Part shown: positions 1 through 8,805 of the stretch, one piece after another
Position numbering within the stretch: the stretch's first letter is position 1
Layout: each line of letters opens with the position of its first letter
NCBI RefSeq assembly: GCF_046297875.1
Contig: NZ_JBKBHD010000001.1
Span: 310,001 to 374,000, forward strand
Direction of reading: 5' to 3'
DNA: 64,000 nucleotides
DNA from: Parvibaculum sp046297875
GTDB taxonomy: Bacteria > Pseudomonadota > Alphaproteobacteria > Parvibaculales > Parvibaculaceae
Position numbers and translations under genes: made by a program
The notes under the pieces: model-generated
What the model was told of the DNA's origin: nothing
The model's input: only the letters and a program-made list of their open reading frames with translations
Database searches by the model: none

Positions 1-21
1 GAGACATATCGAATACTTCCC

Positions 22-50
22 GGCCCGCCGGGGCCTCCCCGGTCCGGGCC
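22..50. other. GC-rich hairpin downstream of hisS
   Basis: An inverted repeat with outer arms GGCCCG (22-27) and CGGGCC (45-50) and an inner CCGGGG/CCCCGG stem lies about 50 bases past the hisS stop. No T-run follows on the minus strand, so it is not a convincing intrinsic terminator. It could still protect a 3' end. Confidence 0.35.
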
Positions 51-99
51 TTATCTAGCATGGAAATGGTAAATTTGAAGAAAGGGGAATAATGGCTTT

Positions 100-1611
100 T
101 CAGCCGTGATGCGGGCGATGGCGGGCCAGCATGGCGCGAACTTCTTCCATCAGCCGGGCGCGGGGCACGGAAATCTGGGCGGGCTGGCCTTCGCGCCAGG
201 CCGTATTGTCCTCGATTTCCTTCGACATTTCGGCGCCGAGGATGAGGTCTTTCAGCGTCACTTCGCCCTTCGCGCGTTCATCTTCGCCCTCGATGACGGC
301 GATCGGGGCGCCTCGCTTGTCGGCATATTTCATCTGCGCCTTCATGCCCGAGCCGCCGAGATACATTTCGGCGCGGATGCCCGCGGCACGAAGTTCGGAG
401 ACCATCGCCTGATAGCCCGCCATATTGGCCGCATCGAGCGTCAGTACCACGACGGGCGCCTCTACGGTTTCGATATCGAGCTTGCCGAGCAGTTCGAGTG
501 CAGTCTGCAGGCGGCTCACGCCGATGGAAAAGCCGGTCGCCGGTACCTTCACACCCTTGAAGCGCTCGACAAGCCCGTCATAGCGCCCGCCGGAGCCGAC
601 GGAGCCGAAGCGCACGGGATTGCCCTTCTCATCCTTTACCTCAAAGAGCAGGTCGGATTCGAAGACGGGACCGGTGTAATAGCCGAGGCCGCGCACGATC
701 CAGGAATTGAACTCGATCCGGTCGGTGCCGTAGCCCGCCGCGGTGAAAAGCGCACCCATCTCGGCAAGTTCGTCGATGCCTTCGCGGCCGATGACACTGT
801 CTCCGACAACCTTGCGCCAGCCTTCGAGCACGAGCTTTCGGTCCGTCGCGCCTTCGCCGACGCCCGACTCCACATAGTCGAGAACGGCAGTGATCTGCGA
901 GGGGGACAAGCCCGCACCTTTGGTAAAGTCGCCCGACTCGTCCTTGCGGCCCGGCCCGAGCAGCAGCTCGACGCCCTGCCGCCCGAGGCGGTCATATTTG
1001 TCGATGGCGCGCAGCACGGTCATATAGGTCGCGCTGCCCGGCTCGCCGTCGAGGCCGATGGTTTCCAGAAGGCCATCAAGCACCTTGCGATTATTCGCGC
1101 GAATGCGATAGCTGCCGCGCGGGATGCCGAGCGCCTCGAGGCAGTCCGCACCCATCATGCACATCTCGGCATCGGCGGCGACGCCGGGCGCGGCCACCGT
1201 GTCCGCATCGAACTGCGTGAACTGGCGGTAGCGGCCCGGACCCGGCTTCTCGTTCCGCCAGACGGGGCCTGTCTGATATCGGCGGAAGGGCTTTGGCAGC
1301 GCGTCGTAATTCTCCGCCACATAGCGGGCGAGCGGCGCCGTCAGGTCGTAGCGCAGAGAGAGCCACTGTTCGTCGTCGTCCTGAAAGGAAAAGACGCCTT
1401 CGTTCGGCCGGTCTTCGTCGGGCAGGAACTTGCCGAGCGCGTCGGCATATTCGAAAGCGGAGGTCTCCAGCGGGTCGAAACCATAGCGTTCATAGACCTC
1501 GCGAATGCGCGCAAGCATGCCCGCTTCCGCACGCACCAGCGCGGCAGGCATGTCGCGAAGCCCCTTCGGCACACGCGCCTTGGGGCGGAAGGTCTTTTCT
1601 TTCTTGCTCAT
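100..1611 (-). CDS. hisS: Histidyl-tRNA synthetase, divergent alphaproteobacterial type
   Basis: A 503-residue class II aminoacyl-tRNA synthetase that charges tRNA-His in the cytoplasm. Visible motifs are motif 2 at about residues 117-133 (GPVWRNEKPGPGRYRQF), the HisRS-specific box RGLGYYTG at about 308-315, and motif 3 with GSGGRYDGL and GFSIGVSRL at about 339-368. The motif 2 loop has EKPG where canonical bacterial enzymes such as that of E. coli have ERPQ. This marks the divergent alphaproteobacterial HisRS, which recognises a tRNA-His lacking G-1 and C73; such a tRNA lies at 39097-39173. Length is somewhat above the usual 420-460 residues, with a short basic N-terminal extension. A GAAGGG Shine-Dalgarno sits about 7 bases before the ATG. 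The gene appears monocistronic. Confidence 0.97.
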   Translation of the reverse strand: MSKKEKTFRPKARVPKGLRDMPAALVRAEAGMLARIREVYERYGFDPLETSAFEYADALGKFLPDEDRPNEGVFSFQDDDEQWLSLRYDLTAPLARYVAENYDALPKPFRRYQTGPVWRNEKPGPGRYRQFTQFDADTVAAPGVAADAEMCMMGADCLEALGIPRGSYRIRANNRKVLDGLLETIGLDGEPGSATYMTVLRAIDKYDRLGRQGVELLLGPGRKDESGDFTKGAGLSPSQITAVLDYVESGVGEGATDRKLVLEGWRKVVGDSVIGREGIDELAEMGALFTAAGYGTDRIEFNSWIVRGLGYYTGPVFESDLLFEVKDEKGNPVRFGSVGSGGRYDGLVERFKGVKVPATGFSIGVSRLQTALELLGKLDIETVEAPVVVLTLDAANMAGYQAMVSELRAAGIRAEMYLGGSGMKAQMKYADKRGAPIAVIEGEDERAKGEVTLKDLILGAEMSKEIEDNTAWREGQPAQISVPRARLMEEVRAMLARHRPHHG

Positions 1612-2069
1612 GGTCTACCCTTCGGGGGGGGCCCGATGGTGGCCGCAATCCGCGCTTTTCCGGCGCGGGCGCATACCTAGCCCATAGGCCGCAGTGTCAC
1701 AAGCGCCCGCTAAATAGAGCCCATTAACGAATCAAGGCTAAGGAAACGGCAGGATTGCGACAACGCGACCCCCAAAACAGCCCGGTGACGCCGGAATCGG
1801 TAAAAAATCACAGGTTAATGACACCGAGGCGCAAATCAGTAAAAACGGCGTTAATCTGCCCATTTTGGAGTGAAATTCGGCGCGTTCGCTTGTGGCCCAT
1901 AACACCGGCAGCCACTAGATAGGCTCGGCGTTTACCTTCTGTTTACGAAAGAATCGCATCGTTAACCGGAAGGACGAAATGCCGCCTTGCTCGGCATATA
2001 TGTATTGAGTTGCGGGGCCGTGTGGGGGCCGGAAGACAGGTGGAAACCTTGGCGTATCCAGGCATCGCA
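1612..2069 (+). promoter_or_regulatory. AT-richer intergenic region with GANTC and CtrA-like sites
   Basis: About 460 bases without a convincing gene separate divergently transcribed hisS and the kinase-like gene. The right part is visibly AT-richer than its surroundings. It contains three GAATC sites (CcrM-type GANTC; near 1729, 1793 and 1951) and TTTA-N7-TTTA at 1931-1945, a two-mismatch relative of the CtrA box TTAA-N7-TTAA, followed by GTTAACC at 1961. These are pattern matches only; promoters were not mapped. Confidence 0.35.
1979..2008 (+). other. Possible 9-codon leader ORF
   Basis: ATG at 1979 encodes MPPCSAYMY and stops at 2008. It is preceded by a strong Shine-Dalgarno, GGAAGGACGAA. 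It lies just upstream of the kinase-like gene, whose own start has no good ribosome site. Translational coupling is possible, but chance cannot be excluded. Confidence 0.2.
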
Positions 2070-3608
2070 ATGAACCGTTTTACTGGTCCAGCCGCCGGGC
2101 AGTCTGCGCCTCTGACGGCCCATGTCGTGAGCAATTCGGCGGCGCTTTGCAGCGGCCTCGCCCGATTGTCGGCAACCGGCGAGGCCGGCCTTTTCCAGTT
2201 CGGCTTTTCCAGCATTCATGAAGGCATCGATCCCCTGCTCGCGCCGGGGATCGACGCCATCATCATCGACATTGGCGCCGGAGAGCCCGCGGCCTTCGAT
2301 TTCCTGCGCCGCGTGGTGGCTCTCGGGCCCGATGCGCCCGTCGTTGCGATCGGCGCAGACGACCCTGCATTGCAGTCGGATGCGATCGGGGCCGGCGCCG
2401 AAGACTGCCTTGGCTTCGAGACCAACTCCCACCGCGCGCTTGCCCTTGCCATTCGCCGCGCGGTTGCGCGCCGCCGCGCCCGCGAGGGACAGGGGGCCGC
2501 ACCTGCCGCCGCACAGGCCGAAGAAAAGCCGCAGGTCACGCTCATTCAGGAAACACCCGAAGCCATCGTCATTCTCGACAGCCAGGGCATCGTCCGCTTC
2601 GTCAACGGCGCCGCGCAGGAAATTCTCGGCCGCAGTTCGGAAGAACTCGTCGGACATAATTTCGGCCTGCCGGTCGATCCGGGCGAGCACGATGTCACGA
2701 TCAACCGGCCCGATGGCGACAACCGCCTTGCCGAAATGCGCATCGTCGACACGCGCTGGGGCGGCGTGCCTGCCCGCGTCGCCGCGCTCAACGACGTGAC
2801 CGTGCGGCGCAAGCTCGAGCAGACGATGCATGACGCCGAGGCGCGCAGCCGCGAAACGCGCAAGCGAAGCCAGAGCTTCTTTTCCAACGTCAATCACGAT
2901 CTCCGCACGCCGCTGACGCATATCATCGGCTTTTCGGAAATGATGAAGAATGAGCGGCTCGGTCCGATGGGCACCGACCGCTACAAGGAATATGCGAACG
3001 ACATCTATTCGAGCGGCACGATGCTGCTCGACATGATCGAGGATCTGCTCGGTATCGCCGAAGCGGAGATGGACCATATCGACCTGACCGACGAGATCGT
3101 CAATCTCGGCCAGCTTGCGGAAATCGCGGTGGCAAGCCAGCGCCAGAGCGCAGCGCAGGAAGGCGTGACGATCAAGGTTTCCTGCCCCGAACACCTGCCG
3201 GGCCTACGCGGCGATGCAAGGCGGCTGCGCCAGGGGCTTTTCCGCCTTCTCGCCGAGGCGGTTCACACCGCGCATCGCGGCTCGGTGATCCACCTCATTG
3301 TTGCCGAAGACAAGGCAGCCAAGGGCGGCATTTCGATCACGCTCACCGAAGAACGCGATCCGGCCTCGCTCGCTGCCGAGCAGGATGCCCTGCCCTGGTT
3401 CGACGGCATGGAAGATCCTTTCGTCAGCGCCGAGGACAGCAGCGCGCCGCGCGAGGAAAGCCTCGCCCTGTCGCTCACGCGCAAGGTGATGGAACTGCAT
3501 GGCGGTTCGCTCGATGTGACGGGCGCCGACCGCAGCCGCCCCGGCATCGCCCGCGACGCAGGCATGAAGATCGGCCTGCATTTTCCGGCCGAGCGCGTGA
3601 TCCGCTGA
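2070..3608 (+). CDS. REC-like / PAS / histidine-kinase-like protein with degenerate ATP-binding domain
   Basis: A 512-residue soluble signalling protein with no membrane segment. Residues 1-130 resemble a receiver fold: AIIIDI keeps an Asp at the usual phospho-acceptor position, but the acidic pair and the conserved Lys are not evident. A PAS domain (about 155-235, VILDSQGIVRFVNGAAQEIL) follows, then a DHp helix with FFSNVNHDLRTP carrying His276. The C-terminal domain aligns as a kinase CA domain, but the N-box Asn is replaced (LLAEAVHTAHRGS) and no clear DxGxG or GxGLGL boxes remain (ESLALSLTRKVMELHGG). It may therefore act as a phosphotransferase or pseudokinase rather than an ATP-dependent kinase. 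The ATG at 2070 is chosen; GTG 2040 with GGAAG upstream is an alternative. Its partner is unknown. Confidence 0.8.
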   Translation: MNRFTGPAAGQSAPLTAHVVSNSAALCSGLARLSATGEAGLFQFGFSSIHEGIDPLLAPGIDAIIIDIGAGEPAAFDFLRRVVALGPDAPVVAIGADDPALQSDAIGAGAEDCLGFETNSHRALALAIRRAVARRRAREGQGAAPAAAQAEEKPQVTLIQETPEAIVILDSQGIVRFVNGAAQEILGRSSEELVGHNFGLPVDPGEHDVTINRPDGDNRLAEMRIVDTRWGGVPARVAALNDVTVRRKLEQTMHDAEARSRETRKRSQSFFSNVNHDLRTPLTHIIGFSEMMKNERLGPMGTDRYKEYANDIYSSGTMLLDMIEDLLGIAEAEMDHIDLTDEIVNLGQLAEIAVASQRQSAAQEGVTIKVSCPEHLPGLRGDARRLRQGLFRLLAEAVHTAHRGSVIHLIVAEDKAAKGGISITLTEERDPASLAAEQDALPWFDGMEDPFVSAEDSSAPREESLALSLTRKVMELHGGSLDVTGADRSRPGIARDAGMKIGLHFPAERVIR

Positions 3609-3619
3609 TATCAGGGAGG

Positions 3620-5065
3620 CTAGCGTTCCCTTACCGGTACGCCGAATGGCGAGATGCCGCGCACATGGTCCTCGACCGTCAGCCGATGCTTCAGCGGCGG
3701 GAAGGCGCGTTGTGAGCAATCGAGCCTTTCGCAGAGCCTGCAATTGACGCCGATGGGCGTTGCCGCGCGTTCGTCGTCGAGGTCGTAGCCCTGGCTGTAG
3801 ACGATGCGGCGCGCATGCGCGATGTCGCAGCCAAGCCCCACCACATATTGGTCGCCCGGTACGCCGATGCCGGAGCCCGCGCGGCTCACCGTCCGCGCGA
3901 TGGAGAAATAGCGCGTGCCATCCTCCATCTGGATCACCTGGCTATAGACCTGGCCGGGCACACGAAAAGCATCATGCACGTTCCAGCGCGGGCATGTGCC
4001 GCCGAAGCGCGCGAAATGGAAGCCTGCCGCCGAAAAGCGCTTCGAGACATTGCCGGCATTGTCCACGCGGATGAGGAAGAAGGGGATACCGCGCGCGCCG
4101 GGCCGTTGCAGCGTCGTCAGCCGGTGGCAAACCTGCTCGAAGCTCGTGCCGAAACGGCGCCCGAGCAGGCGCAGATCGTAGCGCGTCGCTTCCGCGGTCT
4201 TGTGGAAGGCGCCATAGGGCATCAGCAGCGCAGCCGCGAAATAATTGGCGAGCGCCACGCGGCAGAGGCGCTGTGCCTCCTCGCTGTCGAGGCCGGAGGA
4301 TTCCACAATGTCCTCGATCGCCCGGGACTGTTCGAAATAGCCGAGCTGATAGGCAAGCTGGAAGGACCGGCCCGGCTGGTCGAGAAGTTCGGAGAGGAAG
4401 ATCGTCTGGCGGTGCCGGTCGTAACGCCTGAGCTCATGCGGCATGAGATCGGCAGGCGCGATGCGGGTCGAGACGCCATGCATGTCGCGCAACGCCGTGC
4501 GGAGCGCGACATAGGGTTCTTCCGCGCCGATGCCGGCGCTCGCATAGAGCCGCTCGGCGGCATCGTCGAGATCGGGGAAGTGGTTGTTGCGGCTGTTGAT
4601 GAAGTCGCGCACCTCTTCGAGCGGCAGGCCCGGCGCTTCCGCCCCGTCCAGCATGTCGCGGCCGGCCAATTGCTCGGCAAGCATGGAACCGCTGGTGACG
4701 CTTTCCTGATAGGCGCGGTAGAGGCTCGATATCGCATCCGCCACGGCAGGGCTTGCCGAGGCAATCTCGCGCAGATCCTGAATGCCGAGGCCTGCATCGC
4801 GGAACAGCGGATCGGAAAAGACCTCGCGCAGCACGGTCAGCGCCTGCGCCTCATCGTCGCCCCCGAGCGTTCTCAGCTCCACGTCATAGACATCGGCGAG
4901 CTTCAGCAGCACCTGAACGGAGACGGGGCGCTGGTCGCGCTCGATCAGATTAAGGTAACTCGCGGAAATGCCGAGATCGGCGGCCATGCGCGCCTGGGTG
5001 AGCCCGCGCTCGCGGCGGAGCCGTCTAATCCTCTGACCTGCAAAGACTTTTTTCTCCGTGGCCAT
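3620..5065 (-). CDS. XRE-family regulator of the ScfR/RamB/MccR type
   Basis: A 481-residue short-chain fatty acyl-CoA or glyoxylate-type regulator. An N-terminal helix-turn-helix spans about residues 10-65 (GLTQARMAADLGISASYLNL). A central IrrE/ImmA-like region without a recognisable HEXXH follows, then the family C-terminal domain ending with the three-cysteine motif CRLCERLDCSQRAFPP. The family includes RamB, which controls acetate and glyoxylate genes in actinobacteria. Here the gene is divergent from aceB-aceA across a 212-base region containing two inverted repeats, so control of the glyoxylate shunt is likely; that is inference from context. The start has a GAGGGAG Shine-Dalgarno. Confidence 0.9.
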   Translation of the reverse strand: MATEKKVFAGQRIRRLRRERGLTQARMAADLGISASYLNLIERDQRPVSVQVLLKLADVYDVELRTLGGDDEAQALTVLREVFSDPLFRDAGLGIQDLREIASASPAVADAISSLYRAYQESVTSGSMLAEQLAGRDMLDGAEAPGLPLEEVRDFINSRNNHFPDLDDAAERLYASAGIGAEEPYVALRTALRDMHGVSTRIAPADLMPHELRRYDRHRQTIFLSELLDQPGRSFQLAYQLGYFEQSRAIEDIVESSGLDSEEAQRLCRVALANYFAAALLMPYGAFHKTAEATRYDLRLLGRRFGTSFEQVCHRLTTLQRPGARGIPFFLIRVDNAGNVSKRFSAAGFHFARFGGTCPRWNVHDAFRVPGQVYSQVIQMEDGTRYFSIARTVSRAGSGIGVPGDQYVVGLGCDIAHARRIVYSQGYDLDDERAATPIGVNCRLCERLDCSQRAFPPLKHRLTVEDHVRGISPFGVPVRER

Positions 5066-5277
5066 GCGGCAGCTCCCTCGCTACTGCCGCCAAATGAGGC
5101 AGTACACGTCACTTTAATTTACAAGATTTACATTTTCAACAGAATCGCACAGGATTCTTGTTAAGTTCTTTACTTCAATATTTTCAATGACTTAGGAAAT
5201 ATTGGACAAGCGCCTGTCGCGGTTGTATGACCGCGCGCAAGCGAACCCCGAAAGCGATCCGAAGGAGGCGAGCGAGC
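5066..5277. promoter_or_regulatory. Divergent promoter/operator region between regulator and aceB
   Basis: This AT-rich region separates the ScfR-type regulator and aceB. It contains two inverted repeats. The first is AGAATC-N6-GATTCT at 5141-5158, which includes two GANTC methylation sites. The second is CAATATTT-N13-AAATATTG at 5176-5204. Either could be an operator for the adjacent regulator. The aceB Shine-Dalgarno AAGGAGG lies at about 5262-5268. Confidence 0.55.
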
Positions 5278-6897
5278 ATGAGCAAGGCAGCAGCCACGAC
5301 CATTGCCGACGGCATCATCGTCAAAGGCACCATCAAGCCGGGCTATGAGCGCGTGCTGACGCCGGAGGCGCTTGCCTTTGCTGCCACGCTGGAGCGCAAG
5401 CACGGCGCGCGGCGGCGCGAGCTTCTGGCCGCCCGCGCCGAACGCCAGGCGAAGTTCGATGCCGGCGCGCTGCCCGACTTCCTGCCCGAGACGCAGCATA
5501 TCCGCGAGGGCGACTGGAAGGTTGCGCCGATCCCGAAGGATCTGCTCGACCGCCGCACGGAAATCACCGGCCCTGTCGACAACCGCAAGATGGTCATCAA
5601 TGCGCTCAATTCCGGCGCGCAGTCCTACATGACCGACTTCGAAGACGCCGCCTCCCCGACATGGGACAACATGATCGGCGGCCAGATCAACATGATGGAC
5701 TACTGGAACAAGTCCATCGGCTTCACCGACGAGTCCAATGGCAAGCGCTACGACGTCGTCGCGAAACCTGCGACGCTGATCGTCCGTCCGCGTGGCTGGC
5801 ACCTCGAAGAAGCCCATGTCGAGATTGACGGCAAGCCGATGTCCGGCGGCATTTTCGATTTCGCGCTTTATTTCTTCCACAATGCGAAGAAGCAGATCGC
5901 TTCCGGCTCCGGCCCCTATTTCTATCTGCCGAAGATGGAGAGCCACAAGGAAGCGCGGCTCTGGAACGATATCTTCGTCGATGCGCAGAAGGCGCTCGGC
6001 ATTTCGAACGGCACGATCAAGGTCACCGTCCTCATCGAGACGCTGCCTGCCGCCTTCGAGATGCACGAAATCCTTTACGAGCTGAAGGACCACATTGTCG
6101 GCCTCAATTGCGGCCGCTGGGACTATATCTTCAGCTATATCAAGCGGCTCGGAAAGAACCCGAACTTCATCCTGCCGGATCGCGCGCAGGTCGTGATGGG
6201 CAAGGGTTTCCTCAACGCCTATTCGCTTCTTCTTGTGAAGACATGCCATGAGCGCGGTGCCTTTGCGATGGGCGGCATGGCGGCGCAGATCCCCGTGAAA
6301 GGCGACGAGGCCGCGAACGAGGCTGCCTTCAACAAGGTGCGCGCCGACAAGGAACGCGAAGCCAATAACGGCCATGACGGCACCTGGGTCGCCCATCCCG
6401 ATCTCGTGAAGGTCGCGATGGAAATCTTCGGCAAGCTCGAAGGCCCGAACCAGCTCGCCCGGCAGCGCCAGGATGTGAATGTCGGTCAGAAGGAGCTGCT
6501 GGAGCCGCATACGGGCGAGCGCACCGAGGAAGGCATACGCGAATGCTGCCGCGTCGGCGTGCAGTATATCGAAGCCTGGATCGGCGGCCGCGGCGCAGTG
6601 CCGCTCTACAATCTGATGGAAGACGCTGCCACGGCGGAAATCAGCCGCACGCAGATCTGGCAGTGGATCTATCACGGTGCATCACTCAGCGACGGCCGCA
6701 AGGTGACGCCGGAGCTCTTCGAGGAAGTGCTCGCCGACGAAATGAAGACCTTGCGCGAAACGCTTGGCGAGGAGCGCTGGACTTCCGGTCACTTCGAACA
6801 GGCGGTCAGCCTCTTCTCCGAAATGACCACGGCCCGGGAATGCGAGGAGTTCCTGACGCTGCCGGCCTATCGCCTCATTCTCGAAAACGAAGCCTGA
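5278..6897 (+). CDS. aceB: Malate synthase A
   Basis: A 539-residue enzyme condensing glyoxylate and acetyl-CoA to malate, the second step of the glyoxylate shunt. It has the family hallmark GRWDYIFSYIK and the C-terminal AEISRTQIWQWI region; length matches the AceB (isoform A) family rather than the longer GlcB. The ATG at 5278 is preferred over an upstream in-frame start because AAGGAGG lies ten bases ahead of it. aceA follows after 34 bases on the same strand, so the two should form one operon. Growth on fatty acids, acetate or other C2-yielding substrates would need both, which fits the acyl-CoA enzymes elsewhere in the window. Confidence 0.96.
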   Translation: MSKAAATTIADGIIVKGTIKPGYERVLTPEALAFAATLERKHGARRRELLAARAERQAKFDAGALPDFLPETQHIREGDWKVAPIPKDLLDRRTEITGPVDNRKMVINALNSGAQSYMTDFEDAASPTWDNMIGGQINMMDYWNKSIGFTDESNGKRYDVVAKPATLIVRPRGWHLEEAHVEIDGKPMSGGIFDFALYFFHNAKKQIASGSGPYFYLPKMESHKEARLWNDIFVDAQKALGISNGTIKVTVLIETLPAAFEMHEILYELKDHIVGLNCGRWDYIFSYIKRLGKNPNFILPDRAQVVMGKGFLNAYSLLLVKTCHERGAFAMGGMAAQIPVKGDEAANEAAFNKVRADKEREANNGHDGTWVAHPDLVKVAMEIFGKLEGPNQLARQRQDVNVGQKELLEPHTGERTEEGIRECCRVGVQYIEAWIGGRGAVPLYNLMEDAATAEISRTQIWQWIYHGASLSDGRKVTPELFEEVLADEMKTLRETLGEERWTSGHFEQAVSLFSEMTTARECEEFLTLPAYRLILENEA

Positions 6898-6931
6898 ACC
6901 GAAACCACCCTCCGAACCCGAGGACTGTTCC

Positions 6932-8215
6932 ATGAGCAAGAAGACCTTCTACGATCTGATCCCGAGCGCGCCGAAGGGCCGTTTCGACAATGTGAAGCGC
7001 AATTACAGCGTCGAGGACGTTGAGAAGCTGCGCGGCTCCTTCCCGATCGAGCACACGCTTGCCACGCGCGGCGCGAACAAGCTCTGGGACCTGCTGCACA
7101 CGACCGACTATGTGCACTCGCTCGGCGCTCTCTCGGGCAACCAGGCGATGCAGATGGCGCGCGCCGGCCTGAAGGCGATCTATCTGTCGGGCTGGCAGGT
7201 TGCCGCCGACAACAACACCGCCGGAACGACCTATCCCGACCAGTCGCTCTATCCGGCGAACTCAGGCCCGGAACTTGCCAAGAAGATCAACCGCACGCTG
7301 AAGCGCGCGGACGAGATCGAGCATTCGGAAGGCGGCGCGAAGCGCGACTGGTTCCTGCCGATCGTTGCTGACGCGGAAGCCGGCTTCGGCGGCCCGCTCA
7401 ACTGCTTCGAAATCATGAAGGCCTATATCGAAGCGGGCGCCGCAGGCGTTCACTACGAAGACCAGCTTGCTTCGGAAAAGAAGTGCGGCCATCTCGGCGG
7501 CAAGGTGCTGATCCCGACCCGTGCGCATGAGCGCAACCTGAACGCCGCGCGCCTCGGTGCCGACGTCATGGGCGTGCCGACCCTCATCATGGCGCGCACC
7601 GACGCGGAATCCGCGAACCTCATCACGTCCGACATCGACGAGCGCGACCACGAGTTCATCGATTTCGACGCGGGCCGCACGGTCGAAGGCTTCTACCGCC
7701 TGAAGCCGGGTATGGGCGTCGACCATTGCATCAAGCGCGGCCTCTCCTTCGCGCCTTATGCGGACCTGCTCTGGTGGGAAACCTCGAAGCCGAACCTCGA
7801 CGACGCCAAGCGTTTCGCCGAAGCGGTGAAGAAGGAATATCCGGATCAGATGCTCGCCTATAACTGCTCGCCGAGCTTCAACTGGGAAGCCAATCTGGAC
7901 AAGGCGACCATCGCGAAGTTCCAGAAGGAAATCGCGGCGATGGGCTACAAGTACCAGTTCGTCACGCTGGCTGGCTTCCACCAGCTCAACTACGGCATGT
8001 TCCAGCTCGCTTCCGGTTACCGCGACCGCGGCATGGGCGCTTATTCGGAGCTGCAGCAGGCCGAGTTCGCCGCTGAGAAGGACGGCTACACCGGTACGCG
8101 CCACCAGCGCGAAGTCGGCACGGGCTATTTCGACCTCGTCGCGCTTGCGGCGGGCGGCGGCGAAAGCTCGACAACCGCTCTCGGCGACTCGACCGAAGCC
8201 GACCAGTTCCACTAA
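6932..8215 (+). CDS. aceA: Isocitrate lyase
   Basis: A 427-residue enzyme cleaving isocitrate to glyoxylate and succinate, the entry step of the glyoxylate shunt. The catalytic loop KKCGHLGG is at residues 183-190, with Cys185 as the active-site base. Other family blocks are AGTTYPDQSLYP (substrate side) and AYNCSPSFNW. Length is typical of the short bacterial isocitrate lyase class. It is cotranscribed with aceB, which supplies the next step, and followed by a strong intrinsic terminator. Confidence 0.98.
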   Translation: MSKKTFYDLIPSAPKGRFDNVKRNYSVEDVEKLRGSFPIEHTLATRGANKLWDLLHTTDYVHSLGALSGNQAMQMARAGLKAIYLSGWQVAADNNTAGTTYPDQSLYPANSGPELAKKINRTLKRADEIEHSEGGAKRDWFLPIVADAEAGFGGPLNCFEIMKAYIEAGAAGVHYEDQLASEKKCGHLGGKVLIPTRAHERNLNAARLGADVMGVPTLIMARTDAESANLITSDIDERDHEFIDFDAGRTVEGFYRLKPGMGVDHCIKRGLSFAPYADLLWWETSKPNLDDAKRFAEAVKKEYPDQMLAYNCSPSFNWEANLDKATIAKFQKEIAAMGYKYQFVTLAGFHQLNYGMFQLASGYRDRGMGAYSELQQAEFAAEKDGYTGTRHQREVGTGYFDLVALAAGGGESSTTALGDSTEADQFH

Positions 8216-8240
8216 GCCTTACCGGAACTGCCTCAAATGC

Positions 8241-8270
8241 AAAGCCGCCGGGGAAGCCCGGCGGCTTTTT
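8241..8270 (+). terminator. Intrinsic terminator after aceBA
   Basis: A 12-base-pair perfect stem, AAAGCCGCCGGG (8241-8252) with CCCGGCGGCTTT (8257-8268), and a GAAG tetraloop are followed by a T-run. It lies 25 bases after the aceA stop. Confidence 0.9.
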
Positions 8271-8283
8271 CTTTCGCGGCGTC

Positions 8284-8679
8284 TCAACCTTCCCGCTTCA
8301 ACCCGAAGAACTGCAGATCGGCGAAGATGGTGACGGCGAGTGCCTGTGCCGCCACGAAAGCGATGCCTAGGACCGTCAGACCGAAGGGATCGAGGACGAT
8401 GACTGCGATGCTGGCAAGCACCCAGAGCGCGTTGAGGGCGATCACGGTTTCGACCGCGCCGCCCGCCATTCGGTCCTTGCGGGCGATGAGGACGAGTGCC
8501 GCCATCCAGGGCATGAGCGCGATCCCCGCCCAGAAGAGGAAGGCGGCGGGAAGGCCGAGCAGGCCCGAAAGCGGGCCCGAAGCGGCGAAGAGCAGAACGC
8601 CCATTGCGCCGCTGATGATGCCGTCGGCCAAGACCGCGTGACGAAGCGAGATTGAATTGGTGAGTCCCGCAAGTGTCAT
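8284..8679 (-). CDS. Small integral membrane protein, unrecognised
   Basis: A 131-residue hydrophobic protein with about four predicted transmembrane helices (ADGIISGAMGVLLFAASG, FLFWAGIALMPWMAALVLI, TVIALNALWVLASIAVIVL and GIAFVAAQALAVTIF). I do not recognise a family or motif. The start at 8679 is chosen because AAGGAA lies at good spacing; ATG 8685 is too close to it. It is divergent from the MmyB-type regulator, so that regulator may control it; that is context only. Confidence 0.75.
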   Translation of the reverse strand: MTLAGLTNSISLRHAVLADGIISGAMGVLLFAASGPLSGLLGLPAAFLFWAGIALMPWMAALVLIARKDRMAGGAVETVIALNALWVLASIAVIVLDPFGLTVLGIAFVAAQALAVTIFADLQFFGLKREG

Positions 8680-8805
8680 GTGCATTTTCCTTGTGCTGTT
8701 TGGCCGCTTTCCGGCCCTTGCCAGCAGAATTGGAGATCGGGCTACCCCAGGTCGATTACGCGGGAGGTAATTGCGGCGCTTCCCGGGCGGCGCTAGCGTC
8801 TTTCC

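Noticed and set aside
5170..6675. 501-codon open frame opposite aceB
   Set aside because: Shadow of aceB; no ribosome site or domain.
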